From: Antedon mediterranea
Taxonomy: Eukaryota > Echinodermata > Crinoidea > Comatulida > Antedonidae
NCBI RefSeq assembly: GCF_964355755.1
Contig: NC_092670.1
Span: 35,081,795 to 35,141,794 of the forward strand
Direction: 5' to 3'
DNA: 60,000 nucleotides
The notes beneath the pieces were generated by a model. The model was not told the origin of the DNA and did not search any database. It saw only the letters and a program-made list of their open reading frames with translations. This document shows, one piece after another, positions 33,736-45,850 of the stretch. Made by a program: the position numbers and the translations under genes. Within the stretch, counting starts at the first letter, position 1. Every line of letters begins with the position of its first letter.

Positions 33736-34984
33736 ATATTATTAAAGAAGTATGAATGTGCTATACATATGCGAATACACTGTTAAGGTCTTTCCCTGTT
33801 GTTAAAAGCCTGCGATCTAGGCCTATCCACTCTCCAACTTTACCCAGTTAGTGTTCAATAGGGTGTTCTTTCCAAGTGTTAACCTAGAGAAGAAAATCTC
33901 TCAAGTAATCTTCATTCTTTAACTAAGAGTCAAAGTAGATATTAATTGAGGAATAATCAGTAATTAATTAGTTATAATAATGTTGAATTGAAGTTTGTTG
34001 AGTCTATACTTTGGTAGTATTTTTAGTTAAGGAATGTGACTTAATAGGATTGCATTTAAAAAACTTCTATCTACAGTATATCTGTAGTAAGTCTCTGATT
34101 GGTCAGAAGTTTGTGTCTAAACTATAAACAAAGCTTATTGGTTATAATTTGAGGTAAATTTAAAGACTATATTTCAGTGCTATGTTTTTTGTTTTGTTAG
34201 GTAAAGACATCTAACTTCATAAAATTGCATTTGAAGGTGACTTATATCTATCTATAATATCAAGAACAGTGATTTCTATACAAGGCCTCTGATTGGTCAG
34301 AAGTTTTTCTATCTATCAAACTGAGCTAATAAACAAAGTAACCATTGATTGCACATTAAAATAATACCTACAATAAAGATCAGAAGCCATGGATGCCAAT
34401 TAAAAGAACATTTTTTGTAGGTACTTTTTATGGCAAATATAGGCTTGCAACTGCTGCATCATAGGGTATTTGCTCTATGCTGTCATAGGCCTATCAAATC
34501 AACTTTTTATTATACTAATAATGTTCCCATACCATATAAATAATTTAAATGCAATAATAAAAAAAGTTGTACAGTATTTTTTTTTCTAGTCAAGGTCATT
34601 TATGTTTTATTTTATGTGTACAAATAAATAACATCTGGAAAATTCATTCATTAGATTTATAGAAGTTCTTATTTATAATAATTCATAATTCATAAGAATG
34701 TTGTATTGATTTATGTTTTACATAGGCCATTTCAAAGGTTTTTGTCACCACACATAATACTTACTGATACTATATTTATTATGTTTATTTAACCCGTAGG
34801 CCTAAATTGAATTACAATGCCCACACTGATTGATTATTGAAGTGTTGGAGTGAAATGTTGAAGGCCATGAATTCTGTCTGCCTTGGCAACATTTAATATT
34901 TTGTTATTCAGATCATTTTACTTGAAATTTTGATTGAAAATAAAATTAATATTAAAATAATGTAGTTATTAGTATACTACAGTT
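33736..34984. other. AT-rich spacer
   Basis: No gene recognised. Two short CTGATTGGTCAGAAGTTT strings (about 34097 and 34291) form a diverged direct repeat. Confidence 0.4.
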
Positions 34985-37900
34985 ACATTATAACCCCTCC
35001 TTTGGGACACATATTAAGGGTACACCTCTATTAAGGATACACCTCTATTAAGGATACACCTCTATTAAGGATACACCTCTATTAAGGATACACCTCTATT
35101 AAGGGTACACCTCTATTAAGGATACACCTCTATTAAGGATACACCTCTATTAAGGATACACCTCTATCAAGGGTACACCTCTATTAAGGATACACCTCTA
35201 TTAAGGGTGGGGGAGGAGGGTTGGGTACACCTCTATTAAGGATACACCTCTATTAAGGATACACCTCTATTAAGGATACACCTCTATTAAGGATACACCT
35301 CTATCAAGGGTACACCTCTATTAAGGATACACCTCTATCAAGGGTACACCTCTATTAAGGATACACCTCTATCAAGGGTACACCTCTATTAAGGATACAC
35401 CTCTCTCTATCAAGGGTACACCTCTATTAAGGATACACCTCTATTAAGGGTACACCTCTATTAAGGGTACACCTCTATTAAGGATACACCTCTATTAAGG
35501 GTACACCTCTATTAAGGATACACCTCTATTAAGGGTGGGGGAGGAGGGTTGGGTACACCTCTATTAAGGATACACCTCTATTAAGGATACACCTCTATTA
35601 AGGATACACCTCTATTAAGGATACACCTCTATCAAGGGTACACCTCTATTAAGGATACACCTCTATCAAGGGTACACCTCTATTAAGGATATACCTCTAT
35701 CAAGGGTACACCTCTATTAAGGATACACCTCTATCAAGGGTACACCTCTATTAAGGATACACCTCTATTAAGGGTACACCTCTATTAAGGGTACACCTCT
35801 ATTAAGGATACACCTCTATTAAGGGTACACCTCTATTAAGGATACACCTCTATTAAGGATACACCTCTATTAAGGGTACACCTCTATTAAGGATACACCT
35901 CTATTAAGGGTGGGGGAGGAGGGTTGGGTACACCTCTATTAAGGATACACCTCTATTAAGGGTGGGGGAGGAGGGTTGGGTACACCTCTATTAAGGATAC
36001 ACCTCTATTAAGGGTGGGGGAGGAGGGTTGGGTACACCTCTATTAAGGATACACCTCTATTAAGGGTGGGGAAGGAGGGTTGGGTACACCTCTATTAAGG
36101 ATACACCTCTATTAAGGGTGGGGGAGGAGGGTTGGGTACACCTCTATTAAGGGTGGGGAAGGGGGTTGGGTATACCTCTATTAAGGGTGGGGGAGGAGGG
36201 TTGGGTACACCTCTATTAAGGGTGGGGAAGGGGTTGGGTACACCTCTATTAAGGGTGGGGAAGGGGGTTGGGTACACCTCTATTAAGGGTGGGGGAGGAG
36301 GGTTGGGTACACCTCTATTAAGGGTGGGGAAGGGGGTTGGGTACACTTCTATTAAGGGTGGGGAAGGGGGTTGGGTACACCTCTATTAAGGGTGGGGGAG
36401 GAGGGTTGGGTACACCTCTATTAAGGGTGGGGGAGGAGGGTTGGGTACACCTCTATTAAGGGTGGGGGAGGAGGGTTGGGTATACCTCTATTAAGGGTGG
36501 GGGAGGAGGGTTGGGTACACCTCTATTAAGGGTGGGGGAGGAGGGTTGGGTACACCTCTATTAAGGGTGGGGGAGGAGGGTTGGGTACACCTCTATTAAG
36601 GGTGGGGAAGGGGGTTGGGTACACCTCTATTAAGGGTGGGGGAGGAGGGTTGGGTACACCTCTATTAAGGGTGGGGGAGGAGGGTTGGGTACACCTCTAT
36701 TAAGGGTGGGGGAGGAGGGTTGGGTACACCTCTATTAAGGGTGGGGAAGGGGGTTGGGTATACCTCTATTAAGGGTAGGGGAGGAGGAGGGTTGGGTATA
36801 CCTCTATTAGTATTAAGGGTGGGGGAGGAGGGTTGGGTATACCTCTATTAAGGGTGGGGGAGAAGGGTTGGGTATACCTCTATTAAGGGTGGGGGAGGAG
36901 GGTTGGGTATACCTCTATTAAGGGTGGGGGAGGAGGGTTGGGTATACCTCTATTAAGGGTGGGGGAGGAGGGTTGGGTATACCTCTATTAGTATTAAGGA
37001 TACACCTCTATTAAGGGTGGGGGAGGAGGGTTGGGTACACCTCTATTAAGGGTGGGGGAGGAGGGTTGGGTATACCTCTATTAAGGGTGGGGGAGGAGGG
37101 TTGGGTATACCTCTATTAAGGGTGGGGGAGGAGGGTTGGGTATACCTCTATTAAGGGTGGGGGGAGGAGGGTTGGGTATACCTCTATTAGTATTAAGGAT
37201 ACACCTCTATTAAGGGTGGGGGAGGAGGGTTGGGTATACCTCTATTAAGGGTGGGGAGGAGGGTTGGGTATACCTCTATTAAGGGTGGGGGAGGAGGGTT
37301 AGGTATACCTCTATTAAGGGTGGGGGAGGAGGGTTGGGTATACCTCTATTAGTATTAAGGATACACCTCTATTAAGGGTGGGGGAGGAGGGTTGGGTATA
37401 CCTCTATTAAGGGTGGGGGAGGAGGGTTGGGTATACCTCTATTAAGGGTGGGGGAGGAGGGTTGGGTATACCTCTATTAAGGGTGGGGGAGGAGGGTTGG
37501 GTACACCTCTATTAAGGGTGGGGGAGGAGGGTTGGGTATACCTCTATTAAGGGTGGGGGAGGAGGGTTGGGTATACCTCTATTAGTATTAAGGGTCACCT
37601 CTATAAGGCTACATCTCTTTTAAGGGTACACCTCTATTAGTAATAATGGTGCACCTCTATTAGTATTAATGGTACACCTCTATCAATGGTACACCTCTAT
37701 CAAGGGTACACCTCTATCAAGGGTACACCTCTATCAATGGTACACCTCTATCAAGGGTACACCTCTATCAATGGTACACCTTTATCAAGGGTACACCTCT
37801 ATCAAGGGTACACCTCTATCAAGGGTACACCTCTATCAAGGGTACACCTCTATCAAGGGTACACCTCTATCAAGGGTACACCTCTATCAAGGGTACACCT

Positions 37901-38075
37901 CTATCAAGGGTACACCTCTATCAATGGTACACCTCTATCAATGGTACACCTCTATCAATGGTACACCTCTAACAAGGGTACACCTCTATCAAGGGTACAC
38001 CTCTGTTAAGGGTACACCTCTATTAGTATTAATGGTACATCTCTATTAAGGGGACACCTCTATCAAGGGTACACC
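34985..38075. repeat. 17/35-bp minisatellite array with G-quadruplex motifs
   Basis: About 3.1 kb made of two related units. One is the 17-bp GG(G/A)TACACCTCTATTAA (or ATCAA). The other is a 35-bp unit that adds GGGTGGGGGAGGAGGGTT in front of the 17-mer. The 5' third and the last 0.4 kb are mostly 17-mers, and the middle (about 35.9-37.6 kb) is nearly pure 35-mer. About 45 G-rich inserts are countable. TATTAGTATTAAGG interrupts at about 36800, 36990, 37185, 37345 and 37580, hinting at a higher-order unit. Long open frames across it are simple by-products of the repeat. Confidence 0.95.
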
Positions 38076-38435
38076 TCTATTGGGTTTACCTAATTTCCAT
38101 GGATTGAACGAGTGTTTTAATATATGTTGGCCAACCTTTATTTAAGGGACACCTCTATCAAGGGTACACCTCTATTGGGTTTACCTAATTTCCATGGATT
38201 GAACGAGTGTTTTAATATATGTTGGCCAACCTTTATTTAAGGGACACCTCTATCAAGGGTACACCTCTATTGGGTTTACCTAATTTCCATGGATTGAACG
38301 AGTGTTTTAATATATGTTGGCCAACCTTTATTTAAGGGACACCTCTATCAAGGGTACACCTCTATTGGGTTTACCTAATTTCCATGGATTGAACGAGTGT
38401 TTTAATATATGTTGGCCAACCTTTATTTAAGGGAC
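38052..38435. repeat. 95-bp tandem repeat, four copies
   Basis: Near-identical 95-bp units containing GGGTTTACCTAATTTCCATG, GAACGAGTGTTTTAATATAT and GTTGGCCAACCTTTATTTAA, followed by GGGACACCTCTATCAAGGG. TGGGTTTACC starts at 38081, 38176, 38271 and 38366. Each unit includes two 17-mers of the preceding array plus family D-like sequence. Confidence 0.95.
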
Positions 38436-38500
38436 ACTCCTATTAAGAGGACACTTTGTGAGATCCCAAAGGTGCCTCCTTAATAGGTGTTGTGTACAGA
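38436..38500. repeat. Family D remnant beyond the arrays
   Basis: ACTCCTATTAAGAGGACACT, TTGTGAGATCCCAAAGGTGC and CTTAATAGGTGTTGTGTACAG. ACACTTTGTGAG is also found in the copy near 15990 (ACACCTTGTGAG), so it marks the same element. Confidence 0.5.
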
Positions 38501-39214
38501 CTGTATTATAGGCCCTACGTGTTAAACTGCTGTGCAAACTCATTTCAAATGTGCTTAAAACAGAAATAGAACAATGTTATTTATGGGCTTTTATTAAAGA
38601 CAGACTTATAGGTATATACCTTATGGGTAGTCTTGCTTGATTATTTTTAAAATAAGGGTAAGTGTTTGACTGCAGGCACTATTTGGTTGCAAATTACAAA
38701 TTTGGTTCATGGAAATTAGCCCACCCATGGATTGAAAAAACACTCATGTCTTTACCGTAAATGTTAATCATCTTTACTTACAATGCATCTTATGATCTTT
38801 ATTACATTAATAATCATTTTTAAATTACATTTTCTTAGATCAGATATCATGTTAGCGTAAGGTCAGGCGTGGCCATGGCTGTAGACCGTCGGACACTGCA
38901 GGTAGGAAAGATCTAAACAATGGCTTTTGTCTCAGGGGGTAGCCAATCAAGTGCAACTGCACAGGTGGTTCTTGCTTGGAATAGGCCCGGTATTAGGTGA
39001 CGACTTTTTGGGCGCCTCAAAATAAACTTTCCTTCTAGATTATAATTTTATGTTGTCAATCAAGTTGAAGTCCCTGGAAGCTAAACCTACATAACCATTT
39101 TACAATCAAGTTATTATACCGTAGATTTCATATCAGGTTTTCCTGTCCCAAGATAATAAAAAGTTAACTGTGTACAAAGTTTAAGTTGAGATGATTTTAA
39201 TAATTTCTTTTAAA
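38501..39214. other. AT-rich spacer
   Basis: No gene recognised. Confidence 0.45.
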
Positions 39215-39545
39215 GTTGTATTGGCCTCCAAAACATGAAAAAATAAAGATGAATAAAATCAAATTTTTAATAGACCATTTTGAGGTTTCACTTTCACTGA
39301 AAAAAAAACAAAATAATGCAACAAAATAATGATTTTTCCCTAAATATAAAAAAACAAAACAAAATTAACGGTTATAATTAATCGGAATCATTTTGTCTTC
39401 CGGTTGACTGATTATGGGTATTGGGTAAATAATTGTTGTTTTTTTTTGTTTTTTTCAATTTTTGATCATTCGTCTTATGTAACATTCAAATTGCCTATTC
39501 AACAATTTATTTTGGAATTATTTTTTAGGAGAAACAATATATCTG
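39215..39545. mobile_element. MITE family B, diverged copy
   Basis: It opens TTGGCCTCCAAAACATGAAA and includes AATAGACCATTTTGAGGTTT; near the end it has CAAATTGCCTATTCAACAAT and GGAGAAACAATATATCTGTA. The order of blocks matches family B, but the ends have lost the CCCC run. Confidence 0.5.
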
Positions 39546-39631
39546 TAACTATTTTTCTGTCTTAAATTTAACTCATTTCATGTTCAAAGTAATGTTTCTG
39601 TAGTGTTTCTCTCAAAAATAATAATAAAATT

Positions 39632-39905
39632 ATTATTTATTTATTTATTCATTTGACTGGATTGTATTTTCAGTAACGTAGTACTGCTTTTTAAAATGGT
39701 TCAGTTACAAAGTTCAAAAGTAAAGAAAAATTATAAAAAAATAAAAGCATACATCGGCTTAATTTGAAAGATATACAAAACAGTTAAAACGACATATGCC
39801 CTATATACAAAGTAAAATATAACAAAATTTGAAAAGTAAATATATGCAGGATCACTTTTGAGTTGATAAATTTTTTAATTTATAGATATTTTTCCCAGTT
39901 ACTTT
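39632..39905 (-). mobile_element. LINE 3' end, minus strand, same family as 58855-59102
   Basis: The complement contains TCTGAAAGTAGAACAAAAGT, GTGATCCTGCATATATTTAC, AAAAAGCAGTACTACGTTAC and ends ATCCAGTCAAATGAATAAAT. The copy near 59 kb has the same blocks in the same order on the plus strand. Only the 3' UTR and the last codons are present. Confidence 0.7.
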
Positions 39906-40302
39906 TGTTCTACTTTCAGAATCACTTAATAACAAGCAGCAAAGTGTTTATAAAGGTCTTTTTTTTTTTCATTAAAGGACAGGAGGTGTATGGTACAGGA
40001 TAAAACAGTTTCCTACTGGCTGTTTTGTGTGTTATTGCGATTTCTAACGTCAGTTAAGACGTCATACGTCGCTTATAAACAGTGTAGTACATTTTACATA
40101 AACAACATACATTGACCCATTAACTTGACTGGCAATGTTTTCATTGTATGAGAAGTTTAATGGCATTTTGTTGATGCTGTGGTTATAGGTTCAATTCTCA
40201 TGTGGTCCATTTCATTCATGTTAAAATACTGACCTTAACTGTTCCCTCCCTTCAACACCCCCTCCCCTATCCACTTTATTTGTTTAGGTAGTTTACTAGT
40301 CT

Positions 40303-40428
40303 GGTCTGTCTACACTTTGACAAAAAAAGTGTGATGTGCCCAAATAAAGTAATATGACAGCATCGTGTCAATATATAGGCACATCACATTTTGTTGTCAC
40401 ATAAAGTTTGATAGTGTAGACAGCTTTT
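40303..40428. mobile_element. MITE family A, copy 7
   Basis: GGTCTGTCTACACTTTGACA to AAGTTTGATAGTGTAGACAG, with the CATCGTGTCAATATATAGGC core. The outer bases of both ends are eroded. Confidence 0.75.
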
Positions 40429-40464
40429 GCTTTCAGCTTTTGTGATTTACACACAGAATTCCCA

Positions 40465-40553
40465 AATGAGGTAGTAATCATCATTGTGTCCATATATAGA
40501 TAGGCACATCACATTTTTTTCACATAAAGTTTGATAGTGTTTAGCTAGAGCTT
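40465..40553. mobile_element. MITE family A, copy 8 (partial)
   Basis: GAGGTAGTAATCATCATTGT, then the right end CACATAAAGTTTGATAGTGT and a TTTAGCTAGAGCTT with a short insertion. It lies next to copy 7, and CTTTCAG…TTTTGTGATTTACACA follows both copies, so the pair arose by tandem duplication. Confidence 0.65.
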
Positions 40554-43500
40554 AGCTTTCAGATTTTGTGATTTACACAGAAGTCTCATTTTCCCAATCT
40601 AGCAAACTCAACCCCCCCCCCTCCCACCAACTTTCCACCTTCTCTTTTGACATCTCCCTATACCAAAATACCACTAGTGCTCTTATTACATCTAAATCCC
40701 CCCACACACGCACACCTTTCTATGGAGACTACCAACTAGTGTTTGACTCTACCACCTGTAGACCAAACACCTATCACATACCTCTGCCCTACCCTCGATC
40801 TTAGGGAATCCCATTTTGTGTGACATCATATTTTATTATTTTTAGACTCGGCTAGATCATGTCTATTGCCTTTTTATATGGCCATTATTATTTGTTATTA
40901 ACAAAATAAAGGAAGTATTAAACGACTTCCTGTATATGGCTACAATTGGCTTTGAAAAATCTACCCCTTGACGAGGATTTCTGAAATGTGTTTGGTTTGC
41001 TTCAACAAACATGACATTAAAACTAAAAATAACGAAGACATAGAGTAGTAGATAAATATAAGTTGTACTCTCACCCCTTGCCTTTATATTTATCTTTTCT
41101 CTACTAAATTGTTCATGATCAAACAAGGTGACAGGGATGTCATATAAGACTAATAGTACATGGCACATAGGTCCCCAAGGGTGTAGGGTGTTCCTATTAC
41201 ATCTATGATTATAGAATTTTAATGATTCTTACCTAAATTAATAAAAATACATTATTATTTTTATTTATTTAATTTAATAATTTTTTTTTTTTTCAATTTT
41301 TTTTATGTTTAAAATCTGTTTTACTGTAATAATGTAATAAAACCAACCAGCTATAAACCAAATATTTTAGCATTTTAAGATGAAAACATGAAAAGTGGTC
41401 TCTCAAAACACTATATAAACAATTTATTGTGTGTGGGCCTTTAAACAAAATTTTGTGATTACCGGTTTTATTGGAAATATGACCATTTTAGGTTTCTGGT
41501 GAAAATAGATGATAATCATGAGATTAGGATAGGATTTGTGGGCTTTAAAAGATATGTCTGTGAGACAGGATGATATTAATTATTATAAACATCTAAGATG
41601 ATATAAGATATTATTTAAAGTGGTTATAACACTAAATTAGTCCTTGTAGGCCCAGATGTAGTTACACAATTCAGGTAGGCCTTAGGAGCACATTGAAGGC
41701 ACATAAAACAAAACCAATGACTAACATTATAACTTAAGGTGTTACAAAGAAAAAAAATGTGATGATAATTTTTACTCAATGTTCTCAAACCACAATTTAA
41801 AGATGGTTTATTTATTTTTAATAAGGAAAATGTGTGTGGGAGCTTCCAATTATTTTGGAAATCCTAATAGTGGTGTAAAGTTTAGTTTTTTGGTTGTTTT
41901 TGCTGGTTTCACCATTGAACCTGTTTAACAGTTCAAACATTTTATTTTATTTAATTATTGTATGTTAAGTTTTATCCTAAAATCTAAAAGAAAACTAATA
42001 TGCAATACAATAAATAATTGCATTTTTAAAATGAAATTTACATAATTAATTGATAGTATGTTTTATGAATTATCACTAAACTATTTTATATCAGGAAAAA
42101 TCTTATGTTGTTTTATTTTTGTGTGAATGTTTATGTTTTGTTTGTTATTATATTTTATCAACCTAATTAATTTATTTTGTTTATTTAAATATATGTTGAA
42201 ATTATTTGATAATTTTCCAATTTTTCACATTCAACATTCTTTAACAAATAAAAAAGCTTTTTTTTTTTCGTCTGATTTATAAACTTGAAAATTTCAACAT
42301 CTGATGATAACACAATTTAAATAATTGTTTTTTTCAACCCTATCAAATAAACTTTAGGTCGAGGTCAGTAAAAAAATGTTCTTTTTTTTAATTCTTGACA
42401 AAAAATGTTGTATAAAAATCATGTTAGTACAAAGAGAGTTCTTTTATTCCTTCGAAAATGAAATACGGCGAAACTATTTTCTAATTTATTAGTTAAATTC
42501 TTAGTTAATTTTTTCATCATTAAGTTTTTATCCTTGATTGAATTTTCAAAAATGATAACTTACATTATTGTTGTAGTACATTTGTTTTATGTGAGTGAAA
42601 ATATAAAATTAGTTTCAAAATTAAATAAAATTGTGCGTACCTTTTTTAAAAGTGGAGTAACCATTGTACGAGGAATTTACAGTTAAACGGTCTTTCATAA
42701 GAGGGCGTATGTCTGAATTAACCCAGATGTGTATCTCATTATGGGTTTCTGTTGAGGCCGACAACAGTACAACTGAATCAGGTTCCCATTATAGTTAATC
42801 CTACAATCTCTTGCACTAGACGCTGTGTTGGTTTAGGCATCTTATTTGACGACATCGCTTCTAAAATGCGTTTCCACCACATAGCGATTCTTCAACCACC
42901 GGCACTTACCAATCATCGTCTTCATTTACATTTTTTTACTCATAATAATTTTCCTACTGGATGTTTATAAATTGTCGGGGTGTTGTTGCCCGGAGCAAAG
43001 AAACTTCATACGCGCATCGGATTTTAACGAAGTACTACTTGTTGACGGTGTTTGCTTGGCGTGGTTTTTGTCGTGGATTGTTTAATGTTATAAACTCAGC
43101 ATCATTAGAGTAAGACCGGTAGGACATGATAGTTATCTTTTTGTCATTTAACAAGTAAATTAGCTCTAATCTAATGTAACATCATAGTAGCTAAGAAAAT
43201 TGATATCGGGCACAGTCCGCACCTGTAGTGAAATGAGATGAAGGTAGCCAGAATGTTGTCGATGCAGGCCTTCATGTTTCACTTCAAGGTTTGTCTTTCC
43301 AGACTGCGTTCGTCGATTCAACATTGGTATAAAAAAGTTAATGTACTTTCCCCTACCACAAGTGGCGACCTATGTCAGCTATCTCCCTTCCAATCACACA
43401 CCTCGCATGTACTTTACTAGCCTCAGGCTAACAATTATTTCCACATTTATTAATGATGTGTTAATGCAATCGCTCTGTTGGGTTTCTCAATCATTTGGCC

Positions 43501-44680
43501 CAATTTGAGGTTGAACTATGTTGTATTATGTGTCTACTACTAGAGTAGGGAATTATGATAGTTTATTACAGGGCTCAAAAATCACCCCAGCAATTTATCA
43601 ATCGGTAGATTTTTTTGTAATTGCTAGTTGACTGACTGATTTGATTTTTAAAACCTTAACTAATCTTGTAATTTTTTTTTTCAATTGTTAATCTTTGATA
43701 TGTCAATCTGTTTAAATTCACCTTTTTGTAGAATTCATTATTAAAAAACTGCTCTTTTGGCTAGTTAAATTTAGAACTGGTAAAATTAAATTTCTATTAC
43801 TTAGAATATTCCTTGGTTTCTTTATAGCACCTCTAGTAAATGACGGTGTCACTTTTCAGCATCAAAGAATTTATGATAAAAAATTGTGTATTTTTTGTAT
43901 TTTATTTTATCTTCAATGTTTTGTTCTGCCCTGCACAATGCTTGATCCTTCAAGTTGTGACCTGCAATGTATGTAACATTCTTATTTTTTTTTTTTTAAA
44001 TAAAGAATGATTTGAGTGAACAGTTTAATTTTAGTTCCTCCAGTCAATGACCACTTTCACTCCTTAGCTACCAAATGCAAATCAAGATACAGTACATTTT
44101 AGTGGAGTATTTATCATCATTACTAATACTAACCTACAAGTATAGGTCTAATTTAAATTTAGCCAATGGCCACTTTCTTGACCACTTGTGCATGGGAATA
44201 TACCTTTGTTGTATTTTCTGGGCCTCGATCTTCTAAATGGATTTTTCCTTCCTGGACAAAAATGTATTTTGAATAGTAAGATTTTGTTTTGTATTTTGCT
44301 TTTTCAGTCTTAACATATCATCTCATACCAAACCTTTCCCACTGGCTACATTTTCACAAGGTTCACAGAAGAGGGCAAAATTAAGTTATGGAACTGTACT
44401 TTGCGATGTTTGGCATTGGCAGTCATTCATTTCTAGATTATGTGAGAATTATTTAGGCCAAGCAAATTATAGATAATTCATAGTGCAAATGTTGGGTTTT
44501 GGTTCATAAAAGAGGTGTCTGTGTATAATTGAATTGTTAAACCTTCTACTGTTGTAGGTTTTGTAAACATTTTAGTGGTTATGTTAAAGTATTTAAGTCA
44601 ATTTAATTATAAGACTACAGTACTGATAACATTAACAACGATTGCATGGTGAAAATCAATATGTTCATATAAAGTTTGCA
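40554..44680. other. Gene-free AT-rich DNA
   Basis: No gene recognised. The region has a run of nine C at about 40612 and a short 3'-UTR-like string TTTTTTTTTTTTAAATAAAG near 43996. Frames at 40568-40804, 42752-42970 and 43238-43420 show no domain. Confidence 0.4.
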
Positions 44681-45850
44681 ATTCAAAAACAATTAAATTA
44701 ATTATATAATAAAGAATGTTAAATGCACATCAACAACATAGTTCAATCACTTTAAAAAGGACTACAAGGTCAGTGAACCCATCTGAAATTACATAAAGAA
44801 CTTGTATGCTTTTACTCCTCCCTAGATCAATTTTTTTTTCAAATATTGTTGATAACAATTTTAGAATAATTTCGTTTCCCCCCAATTTAAGTGTATGTGT
44901 ATGGCATGTGAACAAACATCTTTGAGACTAAAACACCCAACACATCAAAACTGTTGCTTGTCATTACTTTACATCCTAGTGGGAACTAGTATTTAGTTCT
45001 GAAAAAAAACTGTTCAGATTTTCAATCAATATGCTTCAATTGCCCTCAGGAGTGAGAAACTGCCTTGTTGTTAATTTAATTTTGGAGATGAGATGTGCTA
45101 TGGAGATTTTCATGTTACGGTATTTAGAGGTTGGGAGAAGGTGGAAAAAAGTATAAGCTGAGATTAGGGAGTTAGGGAGTACTATTCTTTTTCAAATTTT
45201 TCTAGAACCTATTTCACAAAGTGAAATTACCTTCTGTCTGAATTAGTCTTGACCATTAACAAATTGTTGACTTATGTTTACCACAATTTCTGTGTGAAAA
45301 GACATCATGTACTGTACCATAACCGATCTTTTTTTGTTTCTGAAAATATGCATTTATAATATTCTATTATTGTTGTTATTGATATCTGTGTAAAACTATG
45401 TATGTTTACACTATCAAATTTATGTGACAAAAAAATGATGATGTCATATCACTACCTTTAGGCACATCACACTTTTTTTTGTCAAAGTAGTTTGATAGTG
45501 TAGGCAGAGGTTAAAGCTTAGTTCCCACTAGAATGTAAAGTAATGACAAACAACAGTTTTGATGTGTTTGGTTTTTTAGTCTCCAAGATGTTTGTTCACA
45601 TGCCATACACATACACTTAAATCGGGGGGGGGGGGGGGGGTGGGAAACAAAATTATTCTAAAATATTTGGGGGAAAAAAAATTGATCTGGGGAGGAGTAA
45701 AAGCATACAAGTTCTTTATGTAATTTTCAGATGGGTTTACTGACCTTGTAGTCCTTTTTAAAGTGATTTAACTATGTTGTAGATGTGCATTTAACATTCT
45801 TCATTATATAATTAAATTGTTTTTGAATCTCAACTGTACATGGGAACTGA
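44681..45850. mobile_element. Inverted pair of family C-like elements around a 0.5-kb spacer
   Basis: The arm 44681-44990 is a diverged reverse complement of 45519-45828, both about 310 bp. Shared blocks include GAATGTTAAATGCACATC, GTAATGACAAnCAACAG and GTTTGTTCACATGCCATAC. The right copy has ends AGCTTAGTTCCCACT (45515) and a complement of AATCAGTTCCCATG (about 45850), like family C. The left copy lies in the opposite direction and lacks a clear outer end. Confidence 0.65.
45398..45511. mobile_element. MITE family A, copy 9
   Basis: TTTACACTATCAAATTTATG to GTTTGATAGTGTAGGCAGAG, immediately left of the family C-like element that starts at 45515. Confidence 0.7.

Noticed and set aside
36095-36389. 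Proline-rich and glycine-rich open frames in the G-rich array
   Set aside because: They exist because the repeat unit lacks stops; the frame changes with unit length and no gene signals surround them.
37669-38049. Long frames with repeated HLYQGYTSIKGTP-like peptides
   Set aside because: Direct translation of the 17-bp minisatellite in three successive frames; not a protein gene.
34985-38435. CRISPR array
   Set aside because: Units are contiguous tandem repeats without unique spacers, in a eukaryotic context.
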